In this document: positions 1-8,528 of the stretch, one piece after another
Numbering within the stretch: the stretch's first letter is position 1
How the letters are laid out: every line of letters starts with the position of its first letter
Source of the DNA: Haloarcula ordinaria
GTDB taxonomy: Archaea > Halobacteriota > Halobacteria > Halobacteriales > Haloarculaceae
DNA length: 64,000 nt
Assembly (NCBI RefSeq): GCF_029338275.1
Contig: NZ_CP119789.1
Coordinates: forward strand, 2,170,001-2,234,000
Direction: 5' to 3'
Program-made: the position numbers and the translations under genes
The notes under the pieces: generated by a model
What the model was told of the DNA's origin: nothing
Seen by the model: the letters and a program-made list of their open reading frames with translations, nothing else
The model's database searches: none

Positions 1-37
1 GTCTCAGCAGCCGCCGGGCTCGGAGATACCAGTGTAG

Positions 38-49
38 GGTAGGCCTACC
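38..49. promoter_or_regulatory. 12-bp perfect palindrome upstream of deacetylase-like gene
   Basis: GGTAGGCCTACC is its own reverse complement and ends about 50 bases before the ATG at 100. It could be an operator or a terminator stem of a gene outside the window. No other copy was noticed. Confidence 0.3.
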
Positions 50-99
50 GGGCGTTAGCAGGGTCAGTACAATCCGTCGCGAGCCGTATCTGACACCAA

Positions 100-1437
100 A
101 TGAACGGGTCTCCTCTCTCGCGGCGGGACGCCATCAAACTCGGGGCGGTCACGTTGACGGGGCTCGCGGGGTGTCTCGTCCGGCCGGCGAACTCGAACCC
201 GGAACCCGCCGAACAGCGTCCAGACCCGACCGACGGAGCGACAGAAAGCGAGCTCCCGGGGGTGGCAGACGACTGTTCCCCGGACACGTCGGCGCCGGAG
301 GGGCCACTGACCGTCGACTTCGACAGCCGGGACCGGTTCCGGTGCCGAGGCCGCCTGTTCGAGGACTTCAGCAACCTCTCCTACTGGGATGTCCTCGACG
401 GCTCGCTCTCGGGTGGGGAGTCCCCCTACCCCGGCCAGTCGGCTCGCCTCACCGCGAGCGAATCAGAGAGCCGAGCCTGGATAACCCGGCGGTTCGAGGA
501 CGGCATCGACCTCAGCGACTGGGACCTCTCCATGGCTGTCCACCCGGGGTCCGGGGAGGCCAGTGTCTCGAACGTCCGCCTGCAGCTCCTTGCTCCCGAC
601 CGCTCCAACCGACTCGACATGTGGCGTCCGCTCGACCCGACGGACGGCTGGTTGCGACTCGACTTCGGCCCGACGAAAGAGGTGGGCTCGCCGGACCTGA
701 CCGACGTCCGAGAGCTCCGCGTCCAGTCGTGGATCGGAGCCGAACGCGCCGCAGAGTTCCACGTCGACGAGATACGACTCACACCGAAGCTCGACGAGGG
801 CGCAGTAGTGGTGACGTTCGACGACATGTCGCTCTCGCAGTACGAGAACGCGTTCCCGGTGATGCAGGAGTTCGGGTTCCCAGGGGTCGCCGGCGTCATC
901 CCGCGGCTGGTCGGGAACGAGGGGCGGATCAACCTGGCTCAGCTGCAGGCGTTGCAGGACAAGGGGTGGGACGTCGTGAGCTACCCGCAGCACGAGACGC
1001 CACTCTCGGAGTTCGTAAGGTCCGAACAGGCCTCGATGATACTCGATTCGAAGCGGTGGCTCGCCGACAACGGCTTCGAGTCGGGGTCGCGGTTCGTCTT
1101 GTTCCCCTTCGGCACGGTCACCAAGACGACGTTCGACATCGCCGCACAGTACCACTACCTCGGGCTCTGGAGCGGCCGCTGTCCGAGTGGTCGGCTGACC
1201 GGACCGCTCTCGGTCGGTCGGGTCAACGGCGCCGACGTCGGGACGACGACACAGATCGTCGAACTCGCACAGAAGTACCGACAGGTCGTCCCTATCATGT
1301 ATCAGACCGTAGGTGAGGAGTCACGGGACCACATCACCGCGGAGCGGTTCGAGGAGACGATGCGGTTCGTCGACGACCTGGGACTCCGCGTCCTCACGAC
1401 CTCGGACCTCTGGGAGCTGCAGTCCCTCTCCGACTGA
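100..1437 (+). CDS. Secreted NodB-like polysaccharide deacetylase family lipoprotein
   Basis: 445 aa. The N-terminus has a twin-arginine signal (SRRDAIKLG) followed by a lipobox (LAGC, Cys25), so it should be exported folded and lipid-anchored. Residues about 70-230 look like a beta-sandwich or carbohydrate-binding region. From about residue 235 a NodB-type barrel begins with VVTFDDM (Asp241-Asp242). The usual second metal motif (SH..TH) is degenerate here (SYPQHE), so metal binding or activity may be changed. It is followed on the same strand by a GT2 glycosyltransferase. Likely role is trimming or binding of surface polysaccharide. The fold is fairly sure, the catalysis is not. Confidence 0.72.
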   Translation: MNGSPLSRRDAIKLGAVTLTGLAGCLVRPANSNPEPAEQRPDPTDGATESELPGVADDCSPDTSAPEGPLTVDFDSRDRFRCRGRLFEDFSNLSYWDVLDGSLSGGESPYPGQSARLTASESESRAWITRRFEDGIDLSDWDLSMAVHPGSGEASVSNVRLQLLAPDRSNRLDMWRPLDPTDGWLRLDFGPTKEVGSPDLTDVRELRVQSWIGAERAAEFHVDEIRLTPKLDEGAVVVTFDDMSLSQYENAFPVMQEFGFPGVAGVIPRLVGNEGRINLAQLQALQDKGWDVVSYPQHETPLSEFVRSEQASMILDSKRWLADNGFESGSRFVLFPFGTVTKTTFDIAAQYHYLGLWSGRCPSGRLTGPLSVGRVNGADVGTTTQIVELAQKYRQVVPIMYQTVGEESRDHITAERFEETMRFVDDLGLRVLTTSDLWELQSLSD

Positions 1438-1498
1438 CCGATTCTTCAGCCGAACCAAACTGACGGAAAACCGAGGGACGGCGGCGAACAGACTCGTC

Positions 1499-1508
1499 AT
1501 AACAAAGA
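1499..1508 (+). promoter_or_regulatory. ATAACAA element before GT2 gene
   Basis: ATAACAAAGA lies 33 bases before the ATG at 1532. The same element, oriented with the downstream gene, recurs before several other transcription units in the window. Confidence 0.4.
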
Positions 1509-1531
1509 GGTTCGTGGGGAACTGACGGGTA

Positions 1532-2494
1532 ATGAAGACTGACACCGGTTCACCGCTGGTCAGCGTCGTCATCCCGACGTACGGCCGGCCGGAGTTCCTC
1601 ACGGACGCCGTTCGGAGTGTGGTCGACCAGACCTACCCCAACGTCGAGCTCGTCGTCGTCGACGACCACTCCCCAGAACCGGTCGAACCGTTGCTCGCGG
1701 ATGTCCCCTTCGACGACCTGGCCCACGCCGAGGTCGTTCGACACGAGGAGAACAGGGGTGGGAACGCCGCTCGCCGGACCGGTATCGAACGGTCACGGGG
1801 TGAGTTCGTCGCCTTCCTCGACGACGACGACTACTGGGACCAGACGCTCGTCGAACGTGTGGTCTCGACGTTTCGTGAATCGGGGCCCGACGTCGGCGTC
1901 GTCATCGCCGGTACCAGAATCGTCGACGAGAACGAAACCGAGCTCGGGGTGGTCATTCCGGACGCCACCGGAGACGTGACCGAGCAGATTCTCCGTGGAA
2001 CGGTCCGCTCGGGCTCGTTCTCTCGCTTTACCGTCCGGCGGAGTGCGATAGAGGCCGCCGGGCTCCCCGACGAGCAGCTGCCCAGCTGGCAGGACCTGGA
2101 GTGGCATATCAGACTCTCGACGGTGTGTCAGTACGCGTCCCTCAGGGAGGCGGTCGTCGTCAGACGAGTCACGTCTCACGACCAGATTACGGACGACTTC
2201 GAAGCGAAGCGTGACGTCTCATACCCGGTGTTGCTCGAGAAGCACCGTCCACTGGCGGCCGAGTTCGGGACGAAGACCGAGCGACGGTTCGTCGCGACAC
2301 TGACGGTCACGCTCGGGTTCTCCGCGCTACGGAACGGGTACTACGCGACCGCCATTCGGACGTTCCTCAGCGCGATTCGATACGACCCGCTGATACCCAG
2401 GGCCTACCTCTACCTGTTGCTGGCGCTCGGCGGGCCGTTCACGTACAAGCCAGCCAGGGGTATCCGCCGGAGACTACAGACTGCGTTCGGATAA
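1532..2494 (+). CDS. Family 2 glycosyltransferase
   Basis: 320 aa. The GT-A fold starts at once (SVVIPTYGRPEFL, about residues 10-22), followed by VVVDDHS and the metal/nucleotide-binding acidic cluster FLDDDDYW near residue 95. The last 100 residues contain a helical, partly hydrophobic segment typical of GT2 enzymes that add sugars to lipid-linked or surface glycans. No clear transmembrane helices, so probably membrane-peripheral and cytoplasmic. It lies 94 bases after the NodB-like lipoprotein gene with its own candidate promoter element. Donor and acceptor sugars cannot be read from sequence. Confidence 0.85.
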   Translation: MKTDTGSPLVSVVIPTYGRPEFLTDAVRSVVDQTYPNVELVVVDDHSPEPVEPLLADVPFDDLAHAEVVRHEENRGGNAARRTGIERSRGEFVAFLDDDDYWDQTLVERVVSTFRESGPDVGVVIAGTRIVDENETELGVVIPDATGDVTEQILRGTVRSGSFSRFTVRRSAIEAAGLPDEQLPSWQDLEWHIRLSTVCQYASLREAVVVRRVTSHDQITDDFEAKRDVSYPVLLEKHRPLAAEFGTKTERRFVATLTVTLGFSALRNGYYATAIRTFLSAIRYDPLIPRAYLYLLLALGGPFTYKPARGIRRRLQTAFG

Positions 2495-2511
2495 GAGACC
2501 GCCTCGACCGG

Positions 2512-4329
2512 TCACTCGGCCGTGCTGGGGCTGGGCTGCAGCGAGCCGTCGTGAGTGGCTTCTTTAGAATCTAGGTGGAGCTGGAACCAGCGTTCGACGG
2601 TCGAGAGGGCGGCGAGCGGACCGAGGTTGTTCGCGTCGCCACGTTCGTGGGACGCCCGCAGGTCGGCGATGGCATCGGCGTCGAACACCGCTCGCTCGGC
2701 CGCGTCGTCGAGGAGCCCGTCGATTAGCGACCGCATCTCGTCGTGGTCCTCGTACCAGGCTTCCTGGAGCCGTCGTCCACCGTAAGCGTGCTTTCCGAGC
2801 AACCGCTTCGTGGCCGTGTCGGCGACGAACCCCACGACGTGGAGCCAGTGGGGCCGGCTCGGCGGCATCTTGGTCCGCTCGTAGTCGATGCCGTTCAGGC
2901 CGTAATCGAGCCGTCTCGCCAGTTCGAGCTTCCCGCGTGAGGTTCCGGCCGGTATCTTGCCCCCGGTGAACGGGATGGTGTCGCCCCTGTACTGGAGAGG
3001 GAGTTTGCTCACTGCGTCCAGGAAGCCGCGATGACATATCGGGATACGGTTCCCGACCTGGCTCTCGGCGAGCGGGTTACTGGCGAACTCGCCGCGTGCC
3101 ATGTAGTTCCGGTAGTAGCAGTCGAGGGTCTTGCCCACGGAGTCGTCGGCGCTCGACCCGGCGACGACGGTTCTGTAGGTCGCCATCGGGTCGACGTCGG
3201 CTGTCAACAGGCGCTGTACGTCCGCCCGGCTGCTCTGGTGTTTCTCCTGATAGAGGGACTCTTCCGGCGTGTCGTATCGCTCGATCACGTCCTGGCTGAG
3301 ACCGCCACCCATCATCGTCCCCTGGCCACAGCCCTCGAGGATGATGTCGGCGGGGGCTTCGATGTTGAACACGGCGGTGAGATTGAGGAACGTCCGCCAG
3401 GTCAACATGCCGCTGGTGAGTGTGACTGCGTCGTCGAACACGTCGACGAACCGGTCCGGCGTCAGGGGGACTGTCTCGTTTCGCACGCCCAGCCGGTCCG
3501 AGATCTGTTTCGCGATGCGCCTGTTGCCACCGTTCGAGGGATTGGCGTTGTACGTGTACGTCGTGATGGCCTCGAAGTTGTTGCACAGCTCACCGGCCAG
3601 GGTCCGACTGTCCAGGCCACCGGACAGCCAGAGGCCGACCGAGCCGTCCATCGTCTCGGACGTTTCGGCGACTGCCTTCCGGTACTCCTCGACGATGGGC
3701 GTGAGAGGGTCCGATTGCGGGCCGGTCTCGAACTCGAACTGCCAGTAGGACCGGACCTCGCGGGCATCGCTGTCGTACTCGAGCACCGATGCTGCGGGGA
3801 GCGCGGATAGCTCTTCGATGAGCGTCTTCTCGCCCCAGACCTGACCGATAAGCAGCATGTCGCTGAGGCCCTGCAGATCCACCGTCGGGTGGTCGACAGC
3901 CGCGAGAGGCGTTGCCAGGTTCGAGCCGAACGCGAACGGCCCCTCTGCGGTGTAGAAACACTGCCTCGTCCCGAGTTTGTCGGTCCCGACGACCACCCGG
4001 TCGGACTCCCGGTCGATGGCGACGAGCAAGAACGGGCCGTCAAGCGCCGCGAGCGTCTCGTCCGGTCGCTCGAGTACTGCTTCGAACAGCGCTGCGGTCG
4101 AGAGTCCGAGTCGGTCGCGGTTCGTCACCGCGCCGTATACGGTCCCGGCCCTGTTCTCGTCCGTCCACCAGAGCCGCCCACCGGGGTCTTTCTGTCCGTG
4201 GTGTACGTGAGCGAGCCCGAGCCTGCCACGTTCGACGGAATCCACCTCGTACCAGGGCTCTGAGTGCATCGGTTCGAGGAGCTCGGAGAGTGGCGTCACA
4301 CTGGTCGTGCCGCCGGCTAGCCCGGTCAT
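2512..4329 (-). CDS. Asparagine synthetase-like amidotransferase lacking the glutaminase Cys
   Basis: 605 aa from ATG 4329, chosen because GGGGAG lies just upstream and because the protein then begins MTGLAGG, matching the MCGI(A)GG start of class II amidotransferases. The open frame continues to 4530 but that extension is not family-like. The N-terminal Ntn domain (about 1-190) has Thr where the catalytic Cys2 should be. The C-terminal synthetase domain carries the PP-loop SGGLDS (236-241). Homologues in glycan clusters are thought to amidate uronic acids. With Cys2 absent it would have to use free ammonia or do different chemistry, as beta-lactam synthetase does. It is divergent from the AlkP-like gene at 4632. 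Confidence 0.8.
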   Translation of the reverse strand: MTGLAGGTTSVTPLSELLEPMHSEPWYEVDSVERGRLGLAHVHHGQKDPGGRLWWTDENRAGTVYGAVTNRDRLGLSTAALFEAVLERPDETLAALDGPFLLVAIDRESDRVVVGTDKLGTRQCFYTAEGPFAFGSNLATPLAAVDHPTVDLQGLSDMLLIGQVWGEKTLIEELSALPAASVLEYDSDAREVRSYWQFEFETGPQSDPLTPIVEEYRKAVAETSETMDGSVGLWLSGGLDSRTLAGELCNNFEAITTYTYNANPSNGGNRRIAKQISDRLGVRNETVPLTPDRFVDVFDDAVTLTSGMLTWRTFLNLTAVFNIEAPADIILEGCGQGTMMGGGLSQDVIERYDTPEESLYQEKHQSSRADVQRLLTADVDPMATYRTVVAGSSADDSVGKTLDCYYRNYMARGEFASNPLAESQVGNRIPICHRGFLDAVSKLPLQYRGDTIPFTGGKIPAGTSRGKLELARRLDYGLNGIDYERTKMPPSRPHWLHVVGFVADTATKRLLGKHAYGGRRLQEAWYEDHDEMRSLIDGLLDDAAERAVFDADAIADLRASHERGDANNLGPLAALSTVERWFQLHLDSKEATHDGSLQPSPSTAE

Positions 4330-4530
4330 ACACCACTCCCCTCTCGACGACGGTCCAGCCCGTGGGGGGCAGCAGTACGTCCGTGGGTCACTCCGAAGCC
4401 GTGGAGCGTCGAGGTCCGCGCGATCAGATTCAAGAAGGGTGTCCGTCGGATTTTCATGGTAAAGTGCGTCCGCGTCACGAACCGTACGAATCGGCTCACT
4501 CCGTGGTACCTGCTGTACTGGCGTCGCCAA

Positions 4531-4540
4531 GCATTGTTAT
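4531..4540 (-). promoter_or_regulatory. ATAACAATGC element, minus orientation
   Basis: Read on the minus strand this is ATAACAATGC, a perfect inverted copy of 4600-4609. It points toward the asparagine-synthetase-like gene and would give it a leader of about 200 bases. Confidence 0.4.
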
Positions 4541-4599
4541 CGGCAGACTAAACAGCCACGTGCGCTCGGGGTACGGGAATGTGCCCGTGTATTGAGACA

Positions 4600-4609
4600 A
4601 TAACAATGC
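4600..4609 (+). promoter_or_regulatory. ATAACAATGC element, plus orientation
   Basis: It lies 32 bases before ATG 4632 and mirrors the copy at 4531-4540. The 302-bp divergent gap (4330-4631) therefore carries one outward-facing copy for each flanking gene. Nothing else was recognised in the gap. Confidence 0.42.
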
Positions 4610-4631
4610 ATAGATACTGGAAAGGAGGCCC

Positions 4632-5540
4632 ATGTACGATTTTCGGCAGTTACTGCGCGGGATGGCGAACCCGGGACTGGCCGTCCGTGAGGTGAATCGG
4701 CTCTATCACACCCGTCTCGGCCGGCAGACCGGGAACCCCCGCGGCATCGACATCTTCGAGGAGGACTGGGACAACCTCCTCATCCTCGACGCCTGCCGCT
4801 ACGACATGTTCGAGGAGCAACACTCGTTGCCGGGCCGGCTCGAATCCCGCATCTCGAAGAGCTCGCACACGAGCGAGTTCCTGCAGTCGAACTTCGCCGA
4901 CCGCGACCTCAGAGATACGGTGTACGTCACGGCGAGTCCGATGTACTACCGCAACCGGGAGCGGCTGAACACCCAGCTGCACGACGTCGTCAACATCTGG
5001 CAGGACTTCGGGTGGCACGAGGAGTATCGGACAGTGCTGCCCGAGACGGTCCGCGAGCTCGCCCTCGACGCTGCAGAGCAGTACCCGGACAAACGACTCG
5101 TCGTCCACTTCCTGCAGCCACACTACCCCTTCATCGGCCCGACCGGCCGACGCCACTTCGACCTGGACCAGCTGAACTTCGAGTGGGATGGCGCGCTCAC
5201 GGGTGACCTCGGTATCTCCGACGACGTGCTGTGGGCCGCTTTCCGGGAGAACCTCGACGTGGCGCTCCCCCACGTCGAGGCGCTCATGGGCGAGTTACAG
5301 GGCAAAACTGTCGTCACGGCAGACCACGGGCAGATGATCGGCGAGCGTTCCTCGCCGCTTCCAGTGAGAGACTACGGCCACCCGCCGGGACTGTACACCG
5401 AACAGCTGGTGAAGGTCCCGTGGCTCGTGTACGAGAACGGCCCCCGTCGGGAGATCTCGGCTGACTCGTCGACGACCGAAGAAACCGACGTCAGCGAGGA
5501 AGCAGTCCAGGAACGGCTGGCAGACCTGGGCTATCTCTGA
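4632..5540 (+). CDS. Small AlkP-superfamily (sulfatase-like) protein, copy A
   Basis: 302 aa. Metal-site motifs of the alkaline phosphatase superfamily are visible: LLILDACRYDMFEE (about 51-64), a Ser/Thr cluster SKSSHTSEFLQ that should hold the nucleophile, HFLQPHYPF, TADHGQMIGER and YGHPPG near the C-terminus. There is no C/S-x-P-x-R formylglycine signature, so sulfatase activity is unlikely and phospho-transfer or hydrolysis is more plausible. No signal peptide, so it is probably cytoplasmic. It is a clear paralogue of the gene at 14504. The neighbouring beta-helix gene is convergent. Confidence 0.78.
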   Translation: MYDFRQLLRGMANPGLAVREVNRLYHTRLGRQTGNPRGIDIFEEDWDNLLILDACRYDMFEEQHSLPGRLESRISKSSHTSEFLQSNFADRDLRDTVYVTASPMYYRNRERLNTQLHDVVNIWQDFGWHEEYRTVLPETVRELALDAAEQYPDKRLVVHFLQPHYPFIGPTGRRHFDLDQLNFEWDGALTGDLGISDDVLWAAFRENLDVALPHVEALMGELQGKTVVTADHGQMIGERSSPLPVRDYGHPPGLYTEQLVKVPWLVYENGPRREISADSSTTEETDVSEEAVQERLADLGYL

Positions 5541-5649
5541 GAACGACGCCCGAAGCGATGGGGGCTGTTGCCGTCCGGAGTCCGTGTTTCACCACTGCAG
5601 CGGCGTTGCCGTCACACACGAAACCGGCGGACGTGGTGAACCCGGCCGC

Positions 5650-8295
5650 TCAGGACGAGACGACCTTCTTGCTCGAGACCGAGTTGCCAGCCAGGTCGGT
5701 CACAGTGATGGACACCGTGTAATCGACGCCGCCGCCCTTCCTGAAGCGATACTCGTCGGTGTCGGAGGCCGCGGCAACTCCGTTGAACGTCCACGACGTG
5801 CTCCGGACCGTCGACCCGCTGTCGTCGAGGATATCGAGCGACACTGTATCGAGGTCGTCGTCCACGTCCGAGACGTCCCAGTTGACCGTAATCTCGGCGT
5901 GCGGGTCCTTACGACCCGCCTCGGAGACGTTGAACCGATTGATCGTCGGGGCCGAATCGGTCGTTGCCTCACCTGAGGTGAACGTCTTGGTGCCACCGAT
6001 TGCCGTGTCACCGTCGGAGGCGGCCGCGGTGGCCCGGAACTCGTAGTCCGTCCCGCCGCTCAGGCCGGAGACAGACGCCGTGAACGACTCGGCGGCCGAG
6101 AGCGTCTGGCCCGACGTCGCGGTCCAGGACCCGCCGACCGGTCGGTATTCGAAGGCCACGTCGGCCGAGCTGGCGCCGCCGAGTTCAGCGAGCGTTCCAC
6201 TGAACGTCGCGGACGTGCTCCCGACGCCGCTCACCCCGTCGGTGGTCACCGTCAGCGTGGGTTCTGTGGTCGAACCGTCGTAGTTTGTCGGGTCTATCTG
6301 CGTGCCGTTCAGGAGGACGTTGGTCCCACCCTCGACGAACTCCAGTGACTCGAGTTGCCCGGAGAACTGGAGGCCGTCCATCTCGTCGGTGACCCAGCCG
6401 TCGACGGTCCCGCTGTCGACCGTGTCGTACTGGCTGAGGGAGGTTCCGAAGGCCGGGTGGTCGGCGATTTCGCCGGAGACCGACGCCACGTAGTTCGTCT
6501 TCGTGCCGTTTCCGACTATCTGCAGCGTGTTCGGGTACGCCGAGTCAGCGCTCAGCGTCGCCGGGTCGACCTGGACGCCGTTGACGGAGACCTCCGCCTC
6601 GCCCTCGACGAAGTCGACGCTCCCGAGCCCTTTCGAGTAGGTGTAGGTGTCACTGGCCCCGTCGCTGGTGACCCAGGCGTCGACGGACGACTCGGAGACG
6701 TCGTCCCAGTCCTCGACGTCCCCGGTCGCCTCGACGGTCCCGCTGACCTCGTAGACGTAGTTGGTCTTCGTCCCGGTGCCGGTGACGGTAATCTGGTTGT
6801 CGAGCGTGGTCGTGGTGTCTTCCTCCGTCGTGGTCGTGGTGTCCTCGGTCGACTCGGCCGGTGCCGAAGTATCGGGGATCGCACAGGAGTCCCGGGAGAC
6901 GTTGCTCGCGACGTCGACGCCCGAGACGGGAGCGGAGAGACAGCCGCCGTCCATCATGGCGGGCCGGCCGCCGACCACCTCGAGCTCGCCAGCGCCGGAG
7001 AACTGGCTGTCGATGATGTCGATGCTCTGGTCGGGTGCGGGGTCGCCCCACCTCGGGTCCGTCCGAGCGAAGACGGCGTTGACTGCGGACACTTCCGAAC
7101 GGACGCGGCTGTTCCGAACCTCGATGGGACCGACGTTCCCGTCGACAAATAGTAGGCGGCCACGGTCCGGGCCGGACTTGTACATGAACTCGCAGTTCTC
7201 GACGAGAATCGGCCCCGGAGTCACTCGCTTCGTCTCGCAGATGACGCCGTGGGGGTTGATGTATTCGCCCCCGATGTCCTGGTGCGCGTTCTCGGTGTCG
7301 ATAAGGAAGGTGCAGTCCCGAATCGTGTTCTGGTCGCCGCCACCGCCGCCGATACGGATCGACGCCTGGTTGTTGTTCTCGAAGAGGCAGCTGTCGTAGT
7401 GGACGGACCCGGGCGTCCTGGACGCGTAGACGGCGTTCGTCCCCGTATTCGCGAAGTGGCAGTTCCGGAAGTGGATGGCCCCTTCGTGTCGCCCACCGAG
7501 CCAGACGGGGCCCTCGTTGGAGGTTCCGTCGAGATGCCCGTGGGAGACGATATCCGTCGGGCCCGTGCGCTCGACGCCGTCGATGATAGCAGTCCCGTTC
7601 GGGTCTGTCGCCATAGGGACCAGGTTGTTCACCGCGCCGGCCGCGTCGGTCGGGTTGAACCCGACGTAGTGGACGTCCTGAACCCGGATGGCGTCCGGCC
7701 CTCGCAGAACCATGCCGAGGCTCCCGTCGTGAGCCGAACTGTAGTCGAGCGTGACGTTCTCGACGAGTTGACCGCTCCCGCCGTTGGTCTTCAGGAAGAA
7801 CTTCCCCTCGCCGGCCGCGGTCCGGAACCGGACGTCACCGGGCGTATCGCCCAGTCCCCGGATGCCCCAGTTGTTCGGGGAGCCGAAGGTGTTCGTGCTG
7901 TCGAAGTAGTACTCGCCGGGAGGGAACTCGATGAGGACGTTCCCCTTGCTGAGCGTGTTCTCCAGTTTCCCGTCTATCGGGTCGTTGCCGTTGGGGTCCA
8001 TCCCCAGATCGTCGACCGCGTCGACGACAGTGTCGAACGAGATACCGTACCGTTCGGTCGCACCGGCCACACTCCCCACGAGGCCAGTCGAACTGACGGC
8101 GACTGCGGCGGCCCCGAGCCTGAGATAATCCCGCCGGTTGAGGTTGGGGTTCTCGTCGGTCGTTTCCGCTGCATCGGCCGAGTTCGGCCCGTCGTCGACG
8201 GAGACACCACCCTTTTCAGGAGGGACGTCAGCCTCTGTTTCGTCGCGTTGTGCGCCGGTAAGGTCGTCTTTCTCCGGGTCGTTCGCTTCGTCCAT
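5650..8295 (-). CDS. Large exported beta-helix surface protein with Ig/FN3-like tail
   Basis: 881 aa. An acidic leader of about 50 residues precedes a Tat signal (NRRDYLRLG, Arg54-Arg55). Residues about 75-480 form a right-handed parallel beta-helix (many short N-rich repeats such as FRNCHFANT and LFENNNQ), a fold used for binding or cleaving polysaccharides. A Thr/Glu linker follows, then two similar beta modules (each containing GTKTNYV), one fibronectin-III-like module and a last Ig-like domain ending VTDLAGNSVSS. The first 400 residues after the signal match the lipoprotein at 17506 closely. No anchor was seen. Likely a cell-surface glycan-binding or lyase-like protein; substrate unknown. 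Confidence 0.78.
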   Translation of the reverse strand: MDEANDPEKDDLTGAQRDETEADVPPEKGGVSVDDGPNSADAAETTDENPNLNRRDYLRLGAAAVAVSSTGLVGSVAGATERYGISFDTVVDAVDDLGMDPNGNDPIDGKLENTLSKGNVLIEFPPGEYYFDSTNTFGSPNNWGIRGLGDTPGDVRFRTAAGEGKFFLKTNGGSGQLVENVTLDYSSAHDGSLGMVLRGPDAIRVQDVHYVGFNPTDAAGAVNNLVPMATDPNGTAIIDGVERTGPTDIVSHGHLDGTSNEGPVWLGGRHEGAIHFRNCHFANTGTNAVYASRTPGSVHYDSCLFENNNQASIRIGGGGGDQNTIRDCTFLIDTENAHQDIGGEYINPHGVICETKRVTPGPILVENCEFMYKSGPDRGRLLFVDGNVGPIEVRNSRVRSEVSAVNAVFARTDPRWGDPAPDQSIDIIDSQFSGAGELEVVGGRPAMMDGGCLSAPVSGVDVASNVSRDSCAIPDTSAPAESTEDTTTTTEEDTTTTLDNQITVTGTGTKTNYVYEVSGTVEATGDVEDWDDVSESSVDAWVTSDGASDTYTYSKGLGSVDFVEGEAEVSVNGVQVDPATLSADSAYPNTLQIVGNGTKTNYVASVSGEIADHPAFGTSLSQYDTVDSGTVDGWVTDEMDGLQFSGQLESLEFVEGGTNVLLNGTQIDPTNYDGSTTEPTLTVTTDGVSGVGSTSATFSGTLAELGGASSADVAFEYRPVGGSWTATSGQTLSAAESFTASVSGLSGGTDYEFRATAAASDGDTAIGGTKTFTSGEATTDSAPTINRFNVSEAGRKDPHAEITVNWDVSDVDDDLDTVSLDILDDSGSTVRSTSWTFNGVAAASDTDEYRFRKGGGVDYTVSITVTDLAGNSVSSKKVVSS

Positions 8296-8528
8296 CGCTG
8301 TGACCGAGTGTTAATAGGTCCTTAATTAGACGTTGTTCCCAGTCAGTAGCGAGTTTGCCGAGTACTAGTATCAGGTAGTCTCGTTTACGTACCAGTTACA
8401 GACCCGAGAAAGCAGCGTACGGGCGAAACACGGCGACCGTTCCCGGTTCGAGGATGTTTAGAAAGCGGATAAGACGTGCTTACTGTGACTCAGCGCACCT
8501 CGAAAGTCGATTTCGAAGCCAAGACGGG

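Noticed and set aside
171..1316. Long same-strand or antisense open frames over real genes (381 aa here and many others)
   Set aside because: Arg/Ala/Pro- or Ser/Thr-rich translations without family motifs, explained by GC-rich third positions. They are shadows of the annotated genes.
4330..4530. N-terminal extension of the asparagine-synthetase-like protein
   Set aside because: The extension is not family-like, while ATG 4329 has a purine-rich site upstream and yields a GATase-type start.
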